Source: Wohlfahrtiimonas sp. G9077 (GTDB taxonomy: Bacteria; Pseudomonadota; Gammaproteobacteria; Cardiobacteriales; Wohlfahrtiimonadaceae). From it: 64,000 nt of DNA. Numbering within the stretch: position 1 is the stretch's first letter; each line of letters begins with the position of its first letter. The notes under the pieces were generated by a model. The model saw only the letters and a program-made list of their open reading frames with translations, did not search any database and had not been told where the DNA came from. The translations under genes and the position numbers were made by a program. The DNA lies in assembly GCF_002252155.1 (NCBI RefSeq), contig NZ_NEFD01000002.1, positions 186,001 through 250,000 on the forward strand, in the 5' to 3' direction. This document shows, in pieces, positions 16,762-25,044 of the stretch.

Positions 16762-17942
16762 CAAAAGTGTCGGATCGTTTATTCAATCGGGGCGTATTGA
16801 GCGTTGTCAATGCGCAGTTTTTCTCAGCATTGGCGGACAATGCACTCTTTTTTGCCCTCCTAGAATTGCTCGACCATTTAGGTGCATTAAAAGAGAGCAC
16901 GTATCTATTGCAAGCGTGCTTTTTAGCGGCATATATTTTGCTGGCTCCCTTTGTGGGATTATTTGCGGACAATCAGTCAAAATCCAGGGTGTTAATGCTG
17001 GGCAATGGTGCAAAATTGTTGGGTGTCGCGCTGTTATTCATGGGGGCATCACCATTTGTGGCATATGCCATTGTGGGCATTGGCGCGGCGATCTATTCAC
17101 CTGCGAAATTTGGCATTTTAAGTGAATTGGTGACAACGCGTTTATTGGTTAAAGTCAATGGATTGGTGGAAGGTTCCACCATTTTAGCCATATTATTGGG
17201 CGCGTATGTGGGCGGCTTATTGGCAGAATGGAATATGACGATGGCTTTTTTATTTGCAGGCTTAATGTATGGCGTTGCCTTAATCTTTAATGTGTTCATT
17301 CCGAAAATTAAACGTGCGCGTCATGACAGCTTTACGCCTAGCGCATTGCTCAAAAGCTTTGGTGAGATTTTATGGTGCTTACTGAGAGATCCTGGCGCGC
17401 GTTTTGCCATTTTGGGCACCAGCCTATTTTGGGGCGCTGCCACCACGTTACGTTTATTGCTCAATGATTGGGTGCGCGAAGTGTTAGGCGGCGGCACAGA
17501 AATGGTGGCAGCTTTAAGTGCGATTGTCAGCATTGGCATTGTGGTGGGTGCACTGTTTGCAGCGCTTTTCATCACCATTGAGCGTTTGCGTTATTGCTTA
17601 TGGGCAGGCTTGATGATGGGTATTTTGTGTGTGGTGTTCGCCCATCAAACTGAGATTGTGTGGGTGTATGCTTTGTTGATGTTGATTGGTGCAATGGGCG
17701 GTTTATTTGTGATTCCAATGAATGCCTTGCTGCAAACCCGCGGGCAATCTTTTAAAAGCACAGGCACTGCGATCGCTGTACAAAATTTTGCAGAAAACAG
17801 CGTCATGATCCTGATGATGTTGATCTTTGGTGCATTGGCAGCGTATCAAGTGCCCGTTCTTGCCTTGATGGTGAGTTTTGGCCTCTTTTTTATGTTCGGT
17901 GTTGTGGGGCTCTTTATCCATTTGCACCGCCATCGCACATGA
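16758..17942 (+). CDS. lplT: Lysophospholipid transporter LplT
   Basis: A 394-residue major facilitator superfamily protein with about twelve membrane segments, starting with the family's NAQFFSALADNALFFALLELL. LplT flips lysophospholipids from the outer to the inner leaflet of the inner membrane, where Aas re-acylates them. It overlaps aas by four bases and its own stop overlaps the next gene's ATG, so all three genes are likely one transcript. Confidence 0.93.
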   Translation: MTKVSDRLFNRGVLSVVNAQFFSALADNALFFALLELLDHLGALKESTYLLQACFLAAYILLAPFVGLFADNQSKSRVLMLGNGAKLLGVALLFMGASPFVAYAIVGIGAAIYSPAKFGILSELVTTRLLVKVNGLVEGSTILAILLGAYVGGLLAEWNMTMAFLFAGLMYGVALIFNVFIPKIKRARHDSFTPSALLKSFGEILWCLLRDPGARFAILGTSLFWGAATTLRLLLNDWVREVLGGGTEMVAALSAIVSIGIVVGALFAALFITIERLRYCLWAGLMMGILCVVFAHQTEIVWVYALLMLIGAMGGLFVIPMNALLQTRGQSFKSTGTAIAVQNFAENSVMILMMLIFGALAAYQVPVLALMVSFGLFFMFGVVGLFIHLHRHRT

Positions 17943-18556
17943 AGCGCGCATTGAGTGCACTGCTTGCATTGAGCATGTGCGCGCCACTTTTAGCGGTGGA
18001 AGTGAATTTAGAGATCATTCATTATCCGGTTGTCATCGAAGATGGGCAATCAATCGATGATGCCATCTTAACGGCGGCTAAAGATGTGCCGAATTTAGCG
18101 CAATCATTGGTCAGTGATCAACATCATGCCGTGAGCAGTTATGTAGGTTCAGTCACACTTGCATCATTGGCGTATCATTATGAGGCGAGCAGTCAGCGCT
18201 GCGTATTGACGGATTTAGTGGTGTCATTAAATGGTGAGATGGTTTTACCCACGTTGTTCGCCGGTTCAAGTGAACAGCACGCGGCTTTCACACAAGAGTA
18301 TCGCGCCCTTAAAGCCCATGAATGGCACCATCAAACGCTTTGGCAACAAGCGCTATTGTCCTATGAGGAGCGTTTGAAAGATTTGAATCTGGCCGATGAT
18401 GAGATGTGCAGCGCATTATTTCATGAGATAAATCAAGAAATGGGCAAAACCTTAGCACAAATTGAGGCGGTGAATCTTGCCTATGATTGCGACAGCTATG
18501 GTGTGGCATTTGATCTTTCATTCTGTGAGCGTCACAGTGATGACGAAGGTGATTAA
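17939..18556 (+). CDS. Secreted HEXXH protein, DUF922-like putative zinc protease
   Basis: A 205-residue protein with a signal peptide (about 1-20, MKRALSALLALSMCAPLLA) and a zinc-metalloprotease-type motif HEWHH (127-131) in KAHEWHHQTL. Cysteines at 88 and toward the C-terminus could form disulfides. The layout resembles DUF922 / COG5661 predicted secreted Zn-dependent proteases. No substrate is known. The ATG overlaps the lplT stop (ATGA), yet the protein has no obvious lipid function; it may belong with the pilin-like genes downstream or process envelope proteins. Confidence 0.6.
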   Translation: MKRALSALLALSMCAPLLAVEVNLEIIHYPVVIEDGQSIDDAILTAAKDVPNLAQSLVSDQHHAVSSYVGSVTLASLAYHYEASSQRCVLTDLVVSLNGEMVLPTLFAGSSEQHAAFTQEYRALKAHEWHHQTLWQQALLSYEERLKDLNLADDEMCSALFHEINQEMGKTLAQIEAVNLAYDCDSYGVAFDLSFCERHSDDEGD

Positions 18557-18604
18557 TTTTTGTTATCATAGCCGCCGTATGCCGAATTATACTCAGAGGG
18601 TAAG

Positions 18605-18979
18605 ATGACAATAAAAAGACAACAAGGCTCATTTCTGTTGGAGTTTTTAATCTCGCTGGCCATTTTTTCCATCGCATTGGTGGGGCTTGTGAAATTACAA
18701 AACAGAGCAGTCAAGGATCTTGGTGAAGTTCGCACAGAGATGGCAGTGCCCATTTTGATTGCCGATTTTACAGATCGCCTCAATTTACAGCCAAAAGACA
18801 ATAATGTGTTAGATCCTGCGTCGGTTGCGGCACTGAAAAAGACGGCCAATGCATTATTAAAAGATGTGACAGTTAATGGCCCAATCATCACGATTATTGA
18901 TTTAGATGATCCCGCCATTAAAACACCTTACACAGTGGTGCTTGATGATAGCCGTCGTGAACCGGAGCCTAATAAATAA
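18605..18979 (+). CDS. pilV: Type IV minor pilin-like protein (PilV-type)
   Basis: A 124-residue protein with a class III prepilin leader: MTIKRQQG followed by SFLLEFLISLAIFSIALVGL. Cleavage after G8 would leave the +5 glutamate (E13) and a hydrophobic assembly helix. The +1 residue would be serine rather than the usual phenylalanine. Minor pilins of this kind prime assembly of type IV pili or a related secretion filament. It overlaps the next gene by one base (TAATG). Confidence 0.75.
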   Translation: MTIKRQQGSFLLEFLISLAIFSIALVGLVKLQNRAVKDLGEVRTEMAVPILIADFTDRLNLQPKDNNVLDPASVAALKKTANALLKDVTVNGPIITIIDLDDPAIKTPYTVVLDDSRREPEPNK

Positions 18980-19506
18980 TGCGTATACTTCAAAAACAAC
19001 AAGGATTCATCTTATACATTACGTTGATCATGTTGATCATTTTTGCCGTTATTGGTTTAGGACTGTATCAGCAAAACACCAGTGTCACTAGAAGTGTTCA
19101 GTATGTGAGCTTTAAGCAAGAAACGGAAGATCTTGCCATGCGTGCTTTGAATCAGATTGAAGAGACTCAAATCAGCGTAGACAATGCATGGAAAGAGTGC
19201 ACAACAGAAACAGGTGTTTTGTGTGATGCCATTTCAGAAAATGCACTCAATAAAGCTGTGACAGAGATGCGAGAAGGTAAAGCGCCTTCAAAGATTGCTG
19301 ATGGCGGAGAGTGGAAAAACCTCAAGATGAAAGGGGAGTTTTCTGGCAATGGACAAGTGTATTATGTGATCCAAAATTTGGGTTTAAATCCACAAGAAAA
19401 GCGTTATCGCATGTATCGCACCACAATCATTGCGCAAGTGCTCGATACATTCAGCGTGATCAGCTCAGTGATGGCAGCGCCGGCTCAACCTGCGAAAAAA
19501 CCATAA
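18979..19506 (+). CDS. pilX: PilX-type minor pilin assembly protein
   Basis: A 175-residue protein with an N-terminal QQGFILYITLIMLIIFAVIG segment, the PilX_N pattern of a prepilin-like helix with a short leader. The remainder is polar, with two cysteines (about 75 and 82) that could form a disulfide. PilX-type proteins sit with PilV, PilW, PilY1 and PilE in the pilus-tip priming complex. Here only PilV- and PilX-like genes are present, and a terminator follows directly. Confidence 0.7.
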   Translation: MRILQKQQGFILYITLIMLIIFAVIGLGLYQQNTSVTRSVQYVSFKQETEDLAMRALNQIEETQISVDNAWKECTTETGVLCDAISENALNKAVTEMREGKAPSKIADGGEWKNLKMKGEFSGNGQVYYVIQNLGLNPQEKRYRMYRTTIIAQVLDTFSVISSVMAAPAQPAKKP

Positions 19507-19516
19507 TGTGGATAAA

Positions 19517-19543
19517 AATTAACCCCTATGTGAGGGGTTAATT
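19517..19543. terminator. Intrinsic terminator shared by pilX and yhbY
   Basis: AATTAACCCCT and AGGGGTTAATT form an 11-bp stem with a 5-base loop between the converging 3' ends of pilX (plus) and yhbY (minus). The T-tract is short on the plus side and stronger on the minus side. Confidence 0.75.
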
Positions 19544-19545
19544 GT

Positions 19546-19848
19546 TTATTTAAAGAAAATTTTTGGCTCTTCGTGATTGCGCTTAAATAAGGTGATCACA
19601 TTGCCAACGTGTTGAATCATCGTTGCGCCTAAGGCTTCTGTGATTTGTGCAGCAATGGCTTTTTTCGCATCGCGATCATCACCGGCAATACGAATTTTGA
19701 TCAATTCATGGTATTCTATCGCACGTTCTGCTTCTGCTAAGAATGATTCTGTCACGCCTTTCTCGCCCATGATTAAAACTGGCTTCATGGAGTGAGCAAG
19801 ACCTTTTAAAGAGTGAATGTGTTCTTTGGTTAATTTCATTTGAGTCAT
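19546..19848 (-). CDS. yhbY: YhbY-family CRM-domain RNA-binding protein
   Basis: A 100-residue protein with the CRM fold: LKGLAHSMKPVLIMGEKGVT, containing the GxxG-type loop, and ELIKIRIAG. YhbY associates with pre-50S ribosomal particles. As in E. coli it is divergent from the rlmE-ftsH direction, with two extra genes inserted here. The first ATG is used because GGATC lies 8 bases upstream. Remarkably, that ATG and the ATG of the plus-strand neighbour share the same CATG. Confidence 0.9.
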   Translation of the reverse strand: MTQMKLTKEHIHSLKGLAHSMKPVLIMGEKGVTESFLAEAERAIEYHELIKIRIAGDDRDAKKAIAAQITEALGATMIQHVGNVITLFKRNHEEPKIFFK

Positions 19849-20110
19849 GAGTAACGATCCTAGTCAAAAAAAAGTGGAGGCAAGCTTATCGCAACCTCAC
19901 AAAATCCAACAGCTTTTCTTAAGCTTAAGAATGCTTGCCGTGACATTTTTGGTTGCGGGCATAATCTTGGTGGCCATTTTACCATTCTTTTCTTTATCAA
20001 AACGAGATGAATTCATTCTATTAATTTTTTATGGATTGGTCAGTGGCGGTTTTTTAATGGCCAGGGCGCGTTCTTTTACATTAAAACAAAATAAAACCTC
20101 GAAACATTAA
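19847..20110 (+). CDS. Small membrane protein, unknown
   Basis: An 87-residue reading with two predicted membrane helices (about 29-51 and 57-75) and basic ends. I recognise no family. Its stop overlaps the start of the pseudouridine synthase gene (TAATG), which supports its being translated. The start is uncertain: the first ATG shares CATG with yhbY and has only a weak GAG before it, while a second ATG at 19931 lies at the edge of a 16-base palindrome and would shorten the protein to 59 residues but keep both helices. Confidence 0.6.
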   Translation: MSNDPSQKKVEASLSQPHKIQQLFLSLRMLAVTFLVAGIILVAILPFFSLSKRDEFILLIFYGLVSGGFLMARARSFTLKQNKTSKH

Positions 20111-20820
20111 TGAGATTGTTTCAACTGTTATTAGATGAAGGTTTTTCTAAAAAGCGCATTCATCAGCTGTTTAAAGGCGGCAAAGTCAGCATCAATGGTC
20201 AATGTGTGTTAGATGATGCCATTGAAGTTGATGGATTATTGCACACGGTGCACATTGATGGGCAGCCTTTATGCATTAAGCCGCATCACTATTATTTGAT
20301 GAATAAAGCCAAAGGCGTGGTGTGTGCCGTGAAAGATGCAAATCATCCAACGGTGTGTGATCCATTGCCAAAGGGCGTGGTGCCAATCGGTCGCCTTGAT
20401 CGCAATACAGAAGGTTTATTAATTTTAACGGACAATGGACAGCTTTGTTACCGCTTGCCATTGCCTGAGTATCACGTCACCAAACGCTATCGTGTGCAAG
20501 TCAATGGCACCTTGACGGAACAAATGGTGACACAATTTATGCAGGGCATTGAGTTTATCGGTGGGATCTGTTGTGTGCCTGCTAAACTTGATATTATAAG
20601 CAGTAGTGAAACGATGAGCGAAGCCTTTGTGACCTTAACAGAAGGCAAATTTCATCAAGTCAAAAAGATGTTTCTAGCCGTGGATCGTTATGTGCTAGAG
20701 CTTCAACGCATTGAGTATGGTCCACTTCGTTTGGGCCATGATTTACAACCGGGACAATTTCGGGCATTGACACTCAGCGAGGTCAAAATGCTCTGGGATT
20801 GTGCCCAATTGCAATATTAA
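20110..20820 (+). CDS. rsuA: RsuA-family 16S rRNA pseudouridine synthase
   Basis: A 236-residue enzyme with an N-terminal S4 domain (about 1-55) and the RsuA/RluB/E/F catalytic motif GRLDRNTEGLLILT, in which D97 is the catalytic aspartate. EGKFHQVKKM is the conserved late motif. It would convert a uridine in rRNA, most likely 16S position 516 given its length and S4 domain; other members modify 23S. It is coupled to the small membrane protein upstream and lies 11 bp before rlmE. Confidence 0.85.
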   Translation: MRLFQLLLDEGFSKKRIHQLFKGGKVSINGQCVLDDAIEVDGLLHTVHIDGQPLCIKPHHYYLMNKAKGVVCAVKDANHPTVCDPLPKGVVPIGRLDRNTEGLLILTDNGQLCYRLPLPEYHVTKRYRVQVNGTLTEQMVTQFMQGIEFIGGICCVPAKLDIISSSETMSEAFVTLTEGKFHQVKKMFLAVDRYVLELQRIEYGPLRLGHDLQPGQFRALTLSEVKMLWDCAQLQY

Positions 20821-20831
20821 AGTGAATAATT

Positions 20832-21467
20832 ATGGGTAAAAAACGTACACCAAGCAGTTCAAGATGGCTTAAAGAGCATCATGATGATGAATATGTATTA
20901 CGTGCACGCAAGGAAAACTGGCGTTCACGCGCGATCTATAAACTCTCTGAAATGGATGAGAAAGATCGCTTGTTTAAACCGGGCATGACGATTGTGGATT
21001 TAGGTGCGGCGCCTGGCAGTTGGTCACAATATGCGATGCATAAAGTGGGGCACAATGGTAAGGTTTTTGCCTTGGACATTTTGCCAATGAATCCTGTGGC
21101 AGGCGTGGATATCATCACCGGCGACTTTCGTGAAGAGAGCGTATTGCATGAATTAGAAGCTTTATTAGATGGCCGTAAAATTGATGTGGTGATCTCGGAC
21201 ATGGCGCCAAACACAAGCGGCATGAAAGGGGTGGATCAGCCACGCATGATGTATTTGTTAGATTTAGCCTTTGACTTCTCTTATCACCATTTAAAACCGG
21301 GCGGCGATTTCTTAATGAAAATCTTCCAAGGCGAAGGCTTTGAAGAGTATTTAAAGCAATTGCGTGAGAATTTTGACAAAGTCCTCACACGTAAGCCAAA
21401 AGCTTCACGTGCGCGCAGCTCAGAGATCTATTTATTAGCGCGTGGTTTTAAAGGCCGCAAAGAGTAA
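20832..21467 (+). CDS. rlmE: 23S rRNA 2'-O-ribose U2552 methyltransferase
   Basis: A 211-residue SAM-dependent methyltransferase of the RrmJ/FtsJ family. The K-D-K-E tetrad is visible as K37 (AIYKL), D123 ([10 protein letters not shown]), K163 (LMKIF) and E198 (SSEIY), and the SAM loop is DLGAAPGSW (57-65). It methylates the A-loop of 23S rRNA late in 50S assembly. It precedes ftsH, as in E. coli, but a 135-bp gap with promoter signals separates them here. Confidence 0.95.
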   Translation: MGKKRTPSSSRWLKEHHDDEYVLRARKENWRSRAIYKLSEMDEKDRLFKPGMTIVDLGAAPGSWSQYAMHKVGHNGKVFALDILPMNPVAGVDIITGDFREESVLHELEALLDGRKIDVVISDMAPNTSGMKGVDQPRMMYLLDLAFDFSYHHLKPGGDFLMKIFQGEGFEEYLKQLRENFDKVLTRKPKASRARSSEIYLLARGFKGRKE

Positions 21468-21474
21468 CGCAGCC

Positions 21475-21502
21475 ATTGAATTTAATATATTTAGCCCCAT
21501 TC
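21475..21502 (+). promoter_or_regulatory. Predicted sigma-32 heat-shock promoter of ftsH
   Basis: ATTGAA, a 14-base spacer and CCCCATTCA match the sigma-32 pattern (CTTGAA, 13-15 bases, CCCCATNTA) with the same spacing as I recall for dnaK P1. It lies about 100 bases upstream of ftsH, a gene known to be heat-induced in enterics. Confidence 0.65.
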
Positions 21503-21513
21503 ATGTGTCGATG

Positions 21514-21542
21514 GTGACTAAATTCAAGATATTCGGTATAGT
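21514..21542 (+). promoter_or_regulatory. Candidate sigma-70 promoter of ftsH
   Basis: GTGACT, a 17-base spacer and TATAGT lie just downstream of the heat-shock-like promoter. A 9-base inverted repeat, TTGAATTTA (21476-21484) and TAAATTCAA (21519-21527), links the two elements. Confidence 0.45.
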
Positions 21543-21602
21543 TGCAGTTTGAAATTTATTCTCATAAACCACAATTTTTTAACTTAGCAAGAGGTTAATC
21601 TT

Positions 21603-23480
21603 TTGAAATATAACGGAAGAGATATCATTGTTTTGATCGTCGCAATACTTGGTGTATTGTTGGTGTTTCAAAACTTTGGCAGCACCCCAGGGCAAGGCAT
21701 GGCGTATTCAGAGTTCTTGAATGCCATCGATGACGGGCGTGTGAAAGAAGTGACAATTGCAGGACCGGAAATCAATGGTACCTACAGCAGCGGTCAGCGT
21801 TTTACCACATATAATCCTGAAACCAATAATGGTATGTTGATCGATTTGTTGCGTGCAAAAGATGTAACGATCGTGGGTAAAGAGATGCGTTCACGCGGAA
21901 TTTTGCTCTCCATTATCTTGAATTTATTGCCTGTATTGATTTTATTTGGCCTCATCATGTTCATGATGCGTCAATCAGGGGGCGGTGGTAAAAACCCGAT
22001 GAGCTTTGGTAAATCTAAAGCGAAGATGCTCAACGCCGATGAAGTTAAAACCCGTTTTTCAGATGTTGCGGGCGCCGATGAAGCGAAGCAAGAAGTGGGC
22101 GAAGTGGTGGAATTCTTACGTGATCCCACGAAATTCCAACGCTTAGGCGGTAAAATGCCAAAAGGTATTTTGATGGTGGGCCCACCGGGTACCGGTAAAA
22201 CGTTATTGGCCAAAGCCATTGCGGGTGAAGCGGGCGTACCATTTTTCACGATCTCAGGCTCTGACTTTATGGAGATGTTCGTGGGCGTGGGTGCAGCACG
22301 TGTGCGCGATATGTTTGAGCAAGCGAAAAAACACGCACCATGCATTATCTTCATCGATGAGATTGATGCGGTTGGTCGTCACCGTGGTTCAGGTTTAGGT
22401 GGCGGTCACGATGAACGCGAACAAACGTTGAACCAAATGTTGGTGGAAATGGATGGTTTTGGCGATAACTCAGGCATCATCATCATTGCGGCCACAAACC
22501 GCGTAGATGTCCTTGATCCTGCATTGTTGCGCCCAGGTCGTTTTGACCGTCAAGTGGTGGTGCCATTGCCTGACATTAAAGGCCGTGAAGCGATTTTAAA
22601 AGTGCATTTGCGTAAAGTGCCATTGGCATCTGATGTGGATGTATTGAGTTTAGCTAAAGGGACACCCGGTTTTTCAGGTGCGGATTTAGCGAACTTAGTC
22701 AACGAAGCTGCCTTGTTTGCTGCCCGTCAAAATAAAAATGATGTGGGCATGGATGACATGGAATCTGCGAAAGATAAAATCTTCATGGGGGCAGAGCGCC
22801 GCTCATTGATGATGACGGCAGATGAAATGCGTTTAACCGCCTATCATGAAGCGGGTCATGCCATTGTGGCGTATCGCTTGAAATCTGATCCTGTGTATAA
22901 AGTGACCATCATTCCACGCGGCCGTGCGTTGGGTGTGACATGGACATTGCCAGAAAATGACAGCGTGAGTAATTCACGTCAATGGCTCAACAACAAAATG
23001 GCGATGATCTTTGGCGGCCGCATTGCCGAAGAGCTCATTTTTGGTTATGACAAAGTGACCACCGGTGCCATGAGTGACATTCAGCACTCCACCAACATGG
23101 CGCGCAACATGGTGACAAAATGGGGTTTATCTGACAAGTTAGGTTTCCTATTTTATGCACCCGATGGTGATGGTGGCATGATGGGTCGCCCATCGCAAGG
23201 TCAAGACACCATGTCCAATGAAACGGCGTTATTGATCGATGAAGAAGTGCGTCGCATTGTGAACGAAAACTATGCCCGTGCGAAAAAAGTGTTAGAAGAT
23301 GACATTGAGCGCTTACACCGTATGGCGAATGTGTTGTTAGATGTGGAAACCATCGATGCACAGCAAGTGGATGACATCATGCATGATCGCGAACTCAGTG
23401 ATTCTTCATTAAACAGTAAGCCAAAAGATGATGGCGGTTCAGCCTCTGAGCCAACGCCACCGACTTTAGATTTCGTTTAA
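21603..23480 (+). CDS. ftsH: ATP-dependent zinc metalloprotease FtsH
   Basis: A 625-residue inner-membrane AAA+ protease. It has two membrane segments (about 6-22 and 97-121) around a periplasmic domain, Walker A GPPGTGKT (about 193-200), Walker [15 protein letters not shown] sequence [20 protein letters not shown] and the zinc motif HEAGH near 415. It degrades membrane proteins and regulators such as sigma-32 and LpxC. The start codon is TTG, 8 bases after GAGG; no ATG gives a complete first helix. A terminator follows. Confidence 0.95.
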   Translation: MKYNGRDIIVLIVAILGVLLVFQNFGSTPGQGMAYSEFLNAIDDGRVKEVTIAGPEINGTYSSGQRFTTYNPETNNGMLIDLLRAKDVTIVGKEMRSRGILLSIILNLLPVLILFGLIMFMMRQSGGGGKNPMSFGKSKAKMLNADEVKTRFSDVAGADEAKQEVGEVVEFLRDPTKFQRLGGKMPKGILMVGPPGTGKTLLAKAIAGEAGVPFFTISGSDFMEMFVGVGAARVRDMFEQAKKHAPCIIFIDEIDAVGRHRGSGLGGGHDEREQTLNQMLVEMDGFGDNSGIIIIAATNRVDVLDPALLRPGRFDRQVVVPLPDIKGREAILKVHLRKVPLASDVDVLSLAKGTPGFSGADLANLVNEAALFAARQNKNDVGMDDMESAKDKIFMGAERRSLMMTADEMRLTAYHEAGHAIVAYRLKSDPVYKVTIIPRGRALGVTWTLPENDSVSNSRQWLNNKMAMIFGGRIAEELIFGYDKVTTGAMSDIQHSTNMARNMVTKWGLSDKLGFLFYAPDGDGGMMGRPSQGQDTMSNETALLIDEEVRRIVNENYARAKKVLEDDIERLHRMANVLLDVETIDAQQVDDIMHDRELSDSSLNSKPKDDGGSASEPTPPTLDFV

Positions 23481-23491
23481 TCTAAAAAGTG

Positions 23492-23517
23492 AAAAAGCGC
23501 CGAAAGGCGCTTTTTTT
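23492..23517 (+). terminator. Intrinsic terminator after ftsH
   Basis: GCGCC-GAAA-GGCGC with flanking A and T runs (seven T). The GNRA-type tetraloop and long T-run make this a strong terminator, also usable by the convergent Lrp-type gene. Confidence 0.92.
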
Positions 23518-23523
23518 GTGCCA

Positions 23524-23991
23524 CTAAATGGGCAAACTGTGGGTGAGTTTGACGGTATCCATCGGCACATCAGTTTTGACGCTTAAAATGGCTTTGATGG
23601 TGGTGAGTTTATTGGCATGAAAATGGCGATAGCTGTCCAAATCTTTCGTGACAATGCGAAGCCATGCATCACATTCACCGGCCATTAAGTGGCACTCGAT
23701 GATCTCTGGCATGTCTTGAATGGCATCAATAAAGCTGTCAATGGTTTTGGCATCTTGTGCTTTAAACCACACGCGGGAAAATAAGGTTAAGCCCGCATCC
23801 ACTTTAGCGCCATCAATGATGGCTACATAGCGCTTGATGACGCCCGCTTCTTGCAGTAACTTCACCCGGCGCAAACATGGGGAAGGCGACAATCCCACAA
23901 GTTTGGCAAGATCAGTATTCGCTAAGCTTGCATCCTTTTGTAATGCCCTTAAAATGCGGCGATCAATGCTGTCTAATTTTATCGGTGTCAT
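23524..23991 (-). CDS. Lrp/AsnC-family transcriptional regulator
   Basis: A 155-residue protein with an N-terminal helix-turn-helix (LDSIDRRILRALQKDASLANTDLAKLVGLSPSPCLRR type, about 6-45) and a C-terminal RAM ligand domain with HLMAGECDAWLRIV. These regulators sense amino acids. It is divergent from a LysE/RhtB exporter gene across 124 bp, a frequent arrangement in which the regulator controls amino acid export. The ligand cannot be read from the sequence. Confidence 0.88.
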   Translation of the reverse strand: MTPIKLDSIDRRILRALQKDASLANTDLAKLVGLSPSPCLRRVKLLQEAGVIKRYVAIIDGAKVDAGLTLFSRVWFKAQDAKTIDSFIDAIQDMPEIIECHLMAGECDAWLRIVTKDLDSYRHFHANKLTTIKAILSVKTDVPMDTVKLTHSLPI

Positions 23992-24115
23992 GTGCTAATT
24001 TTTCATGAATTTTTGAAATAAAATTGCAAAATATCATTGATGGATGATAACTACAATCAAAAATTTCAACAATGAAAGACTACAATAGCAGCCGTTTTGT
24101 ATTGGGGTGGAACTC

Positions 24116-24733
24116 ATGGCTTTTGATAATGTGTTGTTGTTTGGAATCGCGGTTTTTCCTTTGGTGTGTACGCCAGGGCCGGATGTTTTATTCATTGCTT
24201 CTCAGGGTTTAACGGCAGGGAAGCGCGCGGTGATGATTGCCAATGCAGGGATTTTAACCGGTTATTGTGTGCATGCCATTTTAAGTGCCCTTGGCGTGGC
24301 GGCATTGGTGGCAGCCTCCCCGATTTTATTTAATGTGATCCGTTGGGTGGGCGTTGCATATTTACTATATTTAGCGGCATGTATGATCCGTTCTGCCATG
24401 AAGCGCGGGATTTTAGAGATTGCCAAAGATGCCAAAATCACGCAGCACCTTTTTCGTAAAGGCTTTTTAACGAGCTTTTTGAATCCGAAAGGTTTGCTCA
24501 TTTATTTGGCGATTTTACCGAATTTTATTAAATCCTCAGAGCCTTATGCATTGCAAGCCTTAATGCTTGCGGGCATCTTCATTGTGAGCTGCGCCGTTGT
24601 TTATAGTTTAATTGGTTTAAGCTTAGCGAGCCTTGGCAATAAGGGCACGCCAAGCGATACGCGCCGCAGAGTTGTGGAAGGATTTTCAGGGAGTTTATTG
24701 TTAATTGCGGCAGGTTTCATTGCCATTAACTGA
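24116..24733 (+). CDS. LysE/RhtB-family amino acid exporter
   Basis: A 205-residue protein with five to six membrane segments and the family opening LFGIAVFPLVCTPGPDVLFIASQGL with the conserved PGPD motif, plus FLTSFLNPKGLLIYLAILPNF. It probably exports an amino acid or homoserine-type compound. ATG at 24116 is chosen because GGGGTGG precedes it; a GTG three codons upstream overlaps that site. An Lrp-type regulator is divergent. Confidence 0.88.
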   Translation: MAFDNVLLFGIAVFPLVCTPGPDVLFIASQGLTAGKRAVMIANAGILTGYCVHAILSALGVAALVAASPILFNVIRWVGVAYLLYLAACMIRSAMKRGILEIAKDAKITQHLFRKGFLTSFLNPKGLLIYLAILPNFIKSSEPYALQALMLAGIFIVSCAVVYSLIGLSLASLGNKGTPSDTRRRVVEGFSGSLLLIAAGFIAIN

Positions 24734-24747
24734 TGCATTCAGTGTGT

Positions 24748-24786
24748 AAAAAAAAGCTGCAATTCTCAGGGTTGTGGCTTTTTTTT
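24748..24786 (+). terminator. Intrinsic terminator after the LysE-type exporter gene
   Basis: An A-run, a stem AGCTGCAA / TTGTGGCT with two wobble pairs, and a run of eight T. It ends just before the promoter of the purine operon. Confidence 0.75.
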
Positions 24787-24790
24787 ATGA

Positions 24791-24818
24791 TTGACTTTCG
24801 AAAAAAGAGGCATAAAAT
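24791..24818 (+). promoter_or_regulatory. Sigma-70 promoter of the purine permease / deaminase operon
   Basis: TTGACT, a 16-base spacer and TAAAAT, each 5 of 6 to consensus. Transcription would start near 24825 and give a leader of about 240 bases before the permease gene. Confidence 0.75.
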
Positions 24819-24860
24819 ACGAAACTTATTTTCCACTGAATACAGCGCACAAGGAAGAAA

Positions 24861-24947
24861 ATGTTCTATCGCATTTTGATACCCCCAAAGATACCGCGAC
24901 CGCGGGATCAGCATCGCTGTATCCTCCTCCTTTCTAACATTCGCTAG
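24861..24947 (+). CDS. Putative 28-residue leader peptide
   Basis: A 28-codon ORF lies inside the leader of the purine operon. It begins MFYRILIPPKIPRPR, continues with RDQHRC and three consecutive leucine codons (CTC CTC CTT), and ends in TAG. AAGGA lies 5-6 bases before the ATG, a good ribosome site. The proline- and arginine-rich stretch and the leucine triplet are features that can slow ribosomes. It is about 35 bases into the predicted transcript. Its last codons overlap one arm of a helix that competes with another downstream, as expected for translation-controlled leaders. The sequence matches no leader peptide I know; a chance ORF cannot be excluded. Confidence 0.5.
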   Translation: MFYRILIPPKIPRPRDQHRCILLLSNIR

Positions 24948-25044
24948 GCGACGCTAGATTAAATAGGTGAAGGAGGTGACTTAAAGACATACCCATAAGA
25001 AAAACAAACTTAAGTTACCTTCTCGCGCATCACACATGATGCAA
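24904..25044 (+). promoter_or_regulatory. Structured 5' leader with mutually exclusive helices
   Basis: Hairpin 1: GGATCAGC (24905-24912) with GCTGTATCC (24916-24924), one bulged base. Helix A: CCTCCTT (24926-24932) with AAGGAGG (24970-24976). Helix B: GGAGGTGACTTAA (24972-24984) with TTAAGTTACCTTC (25010-25022), eleven Watson-Crick and two G-T pairs. A and B both need 24972-24976 and cannot coexist. The shared segment AAGGAGGTGA is a perfect anti-16S sequence but has no start codon at usable distance. A further hairpin GCATCA / TGATGC lies at about 25029-25044. No T-run follows any helix. Confidence 0.5.
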
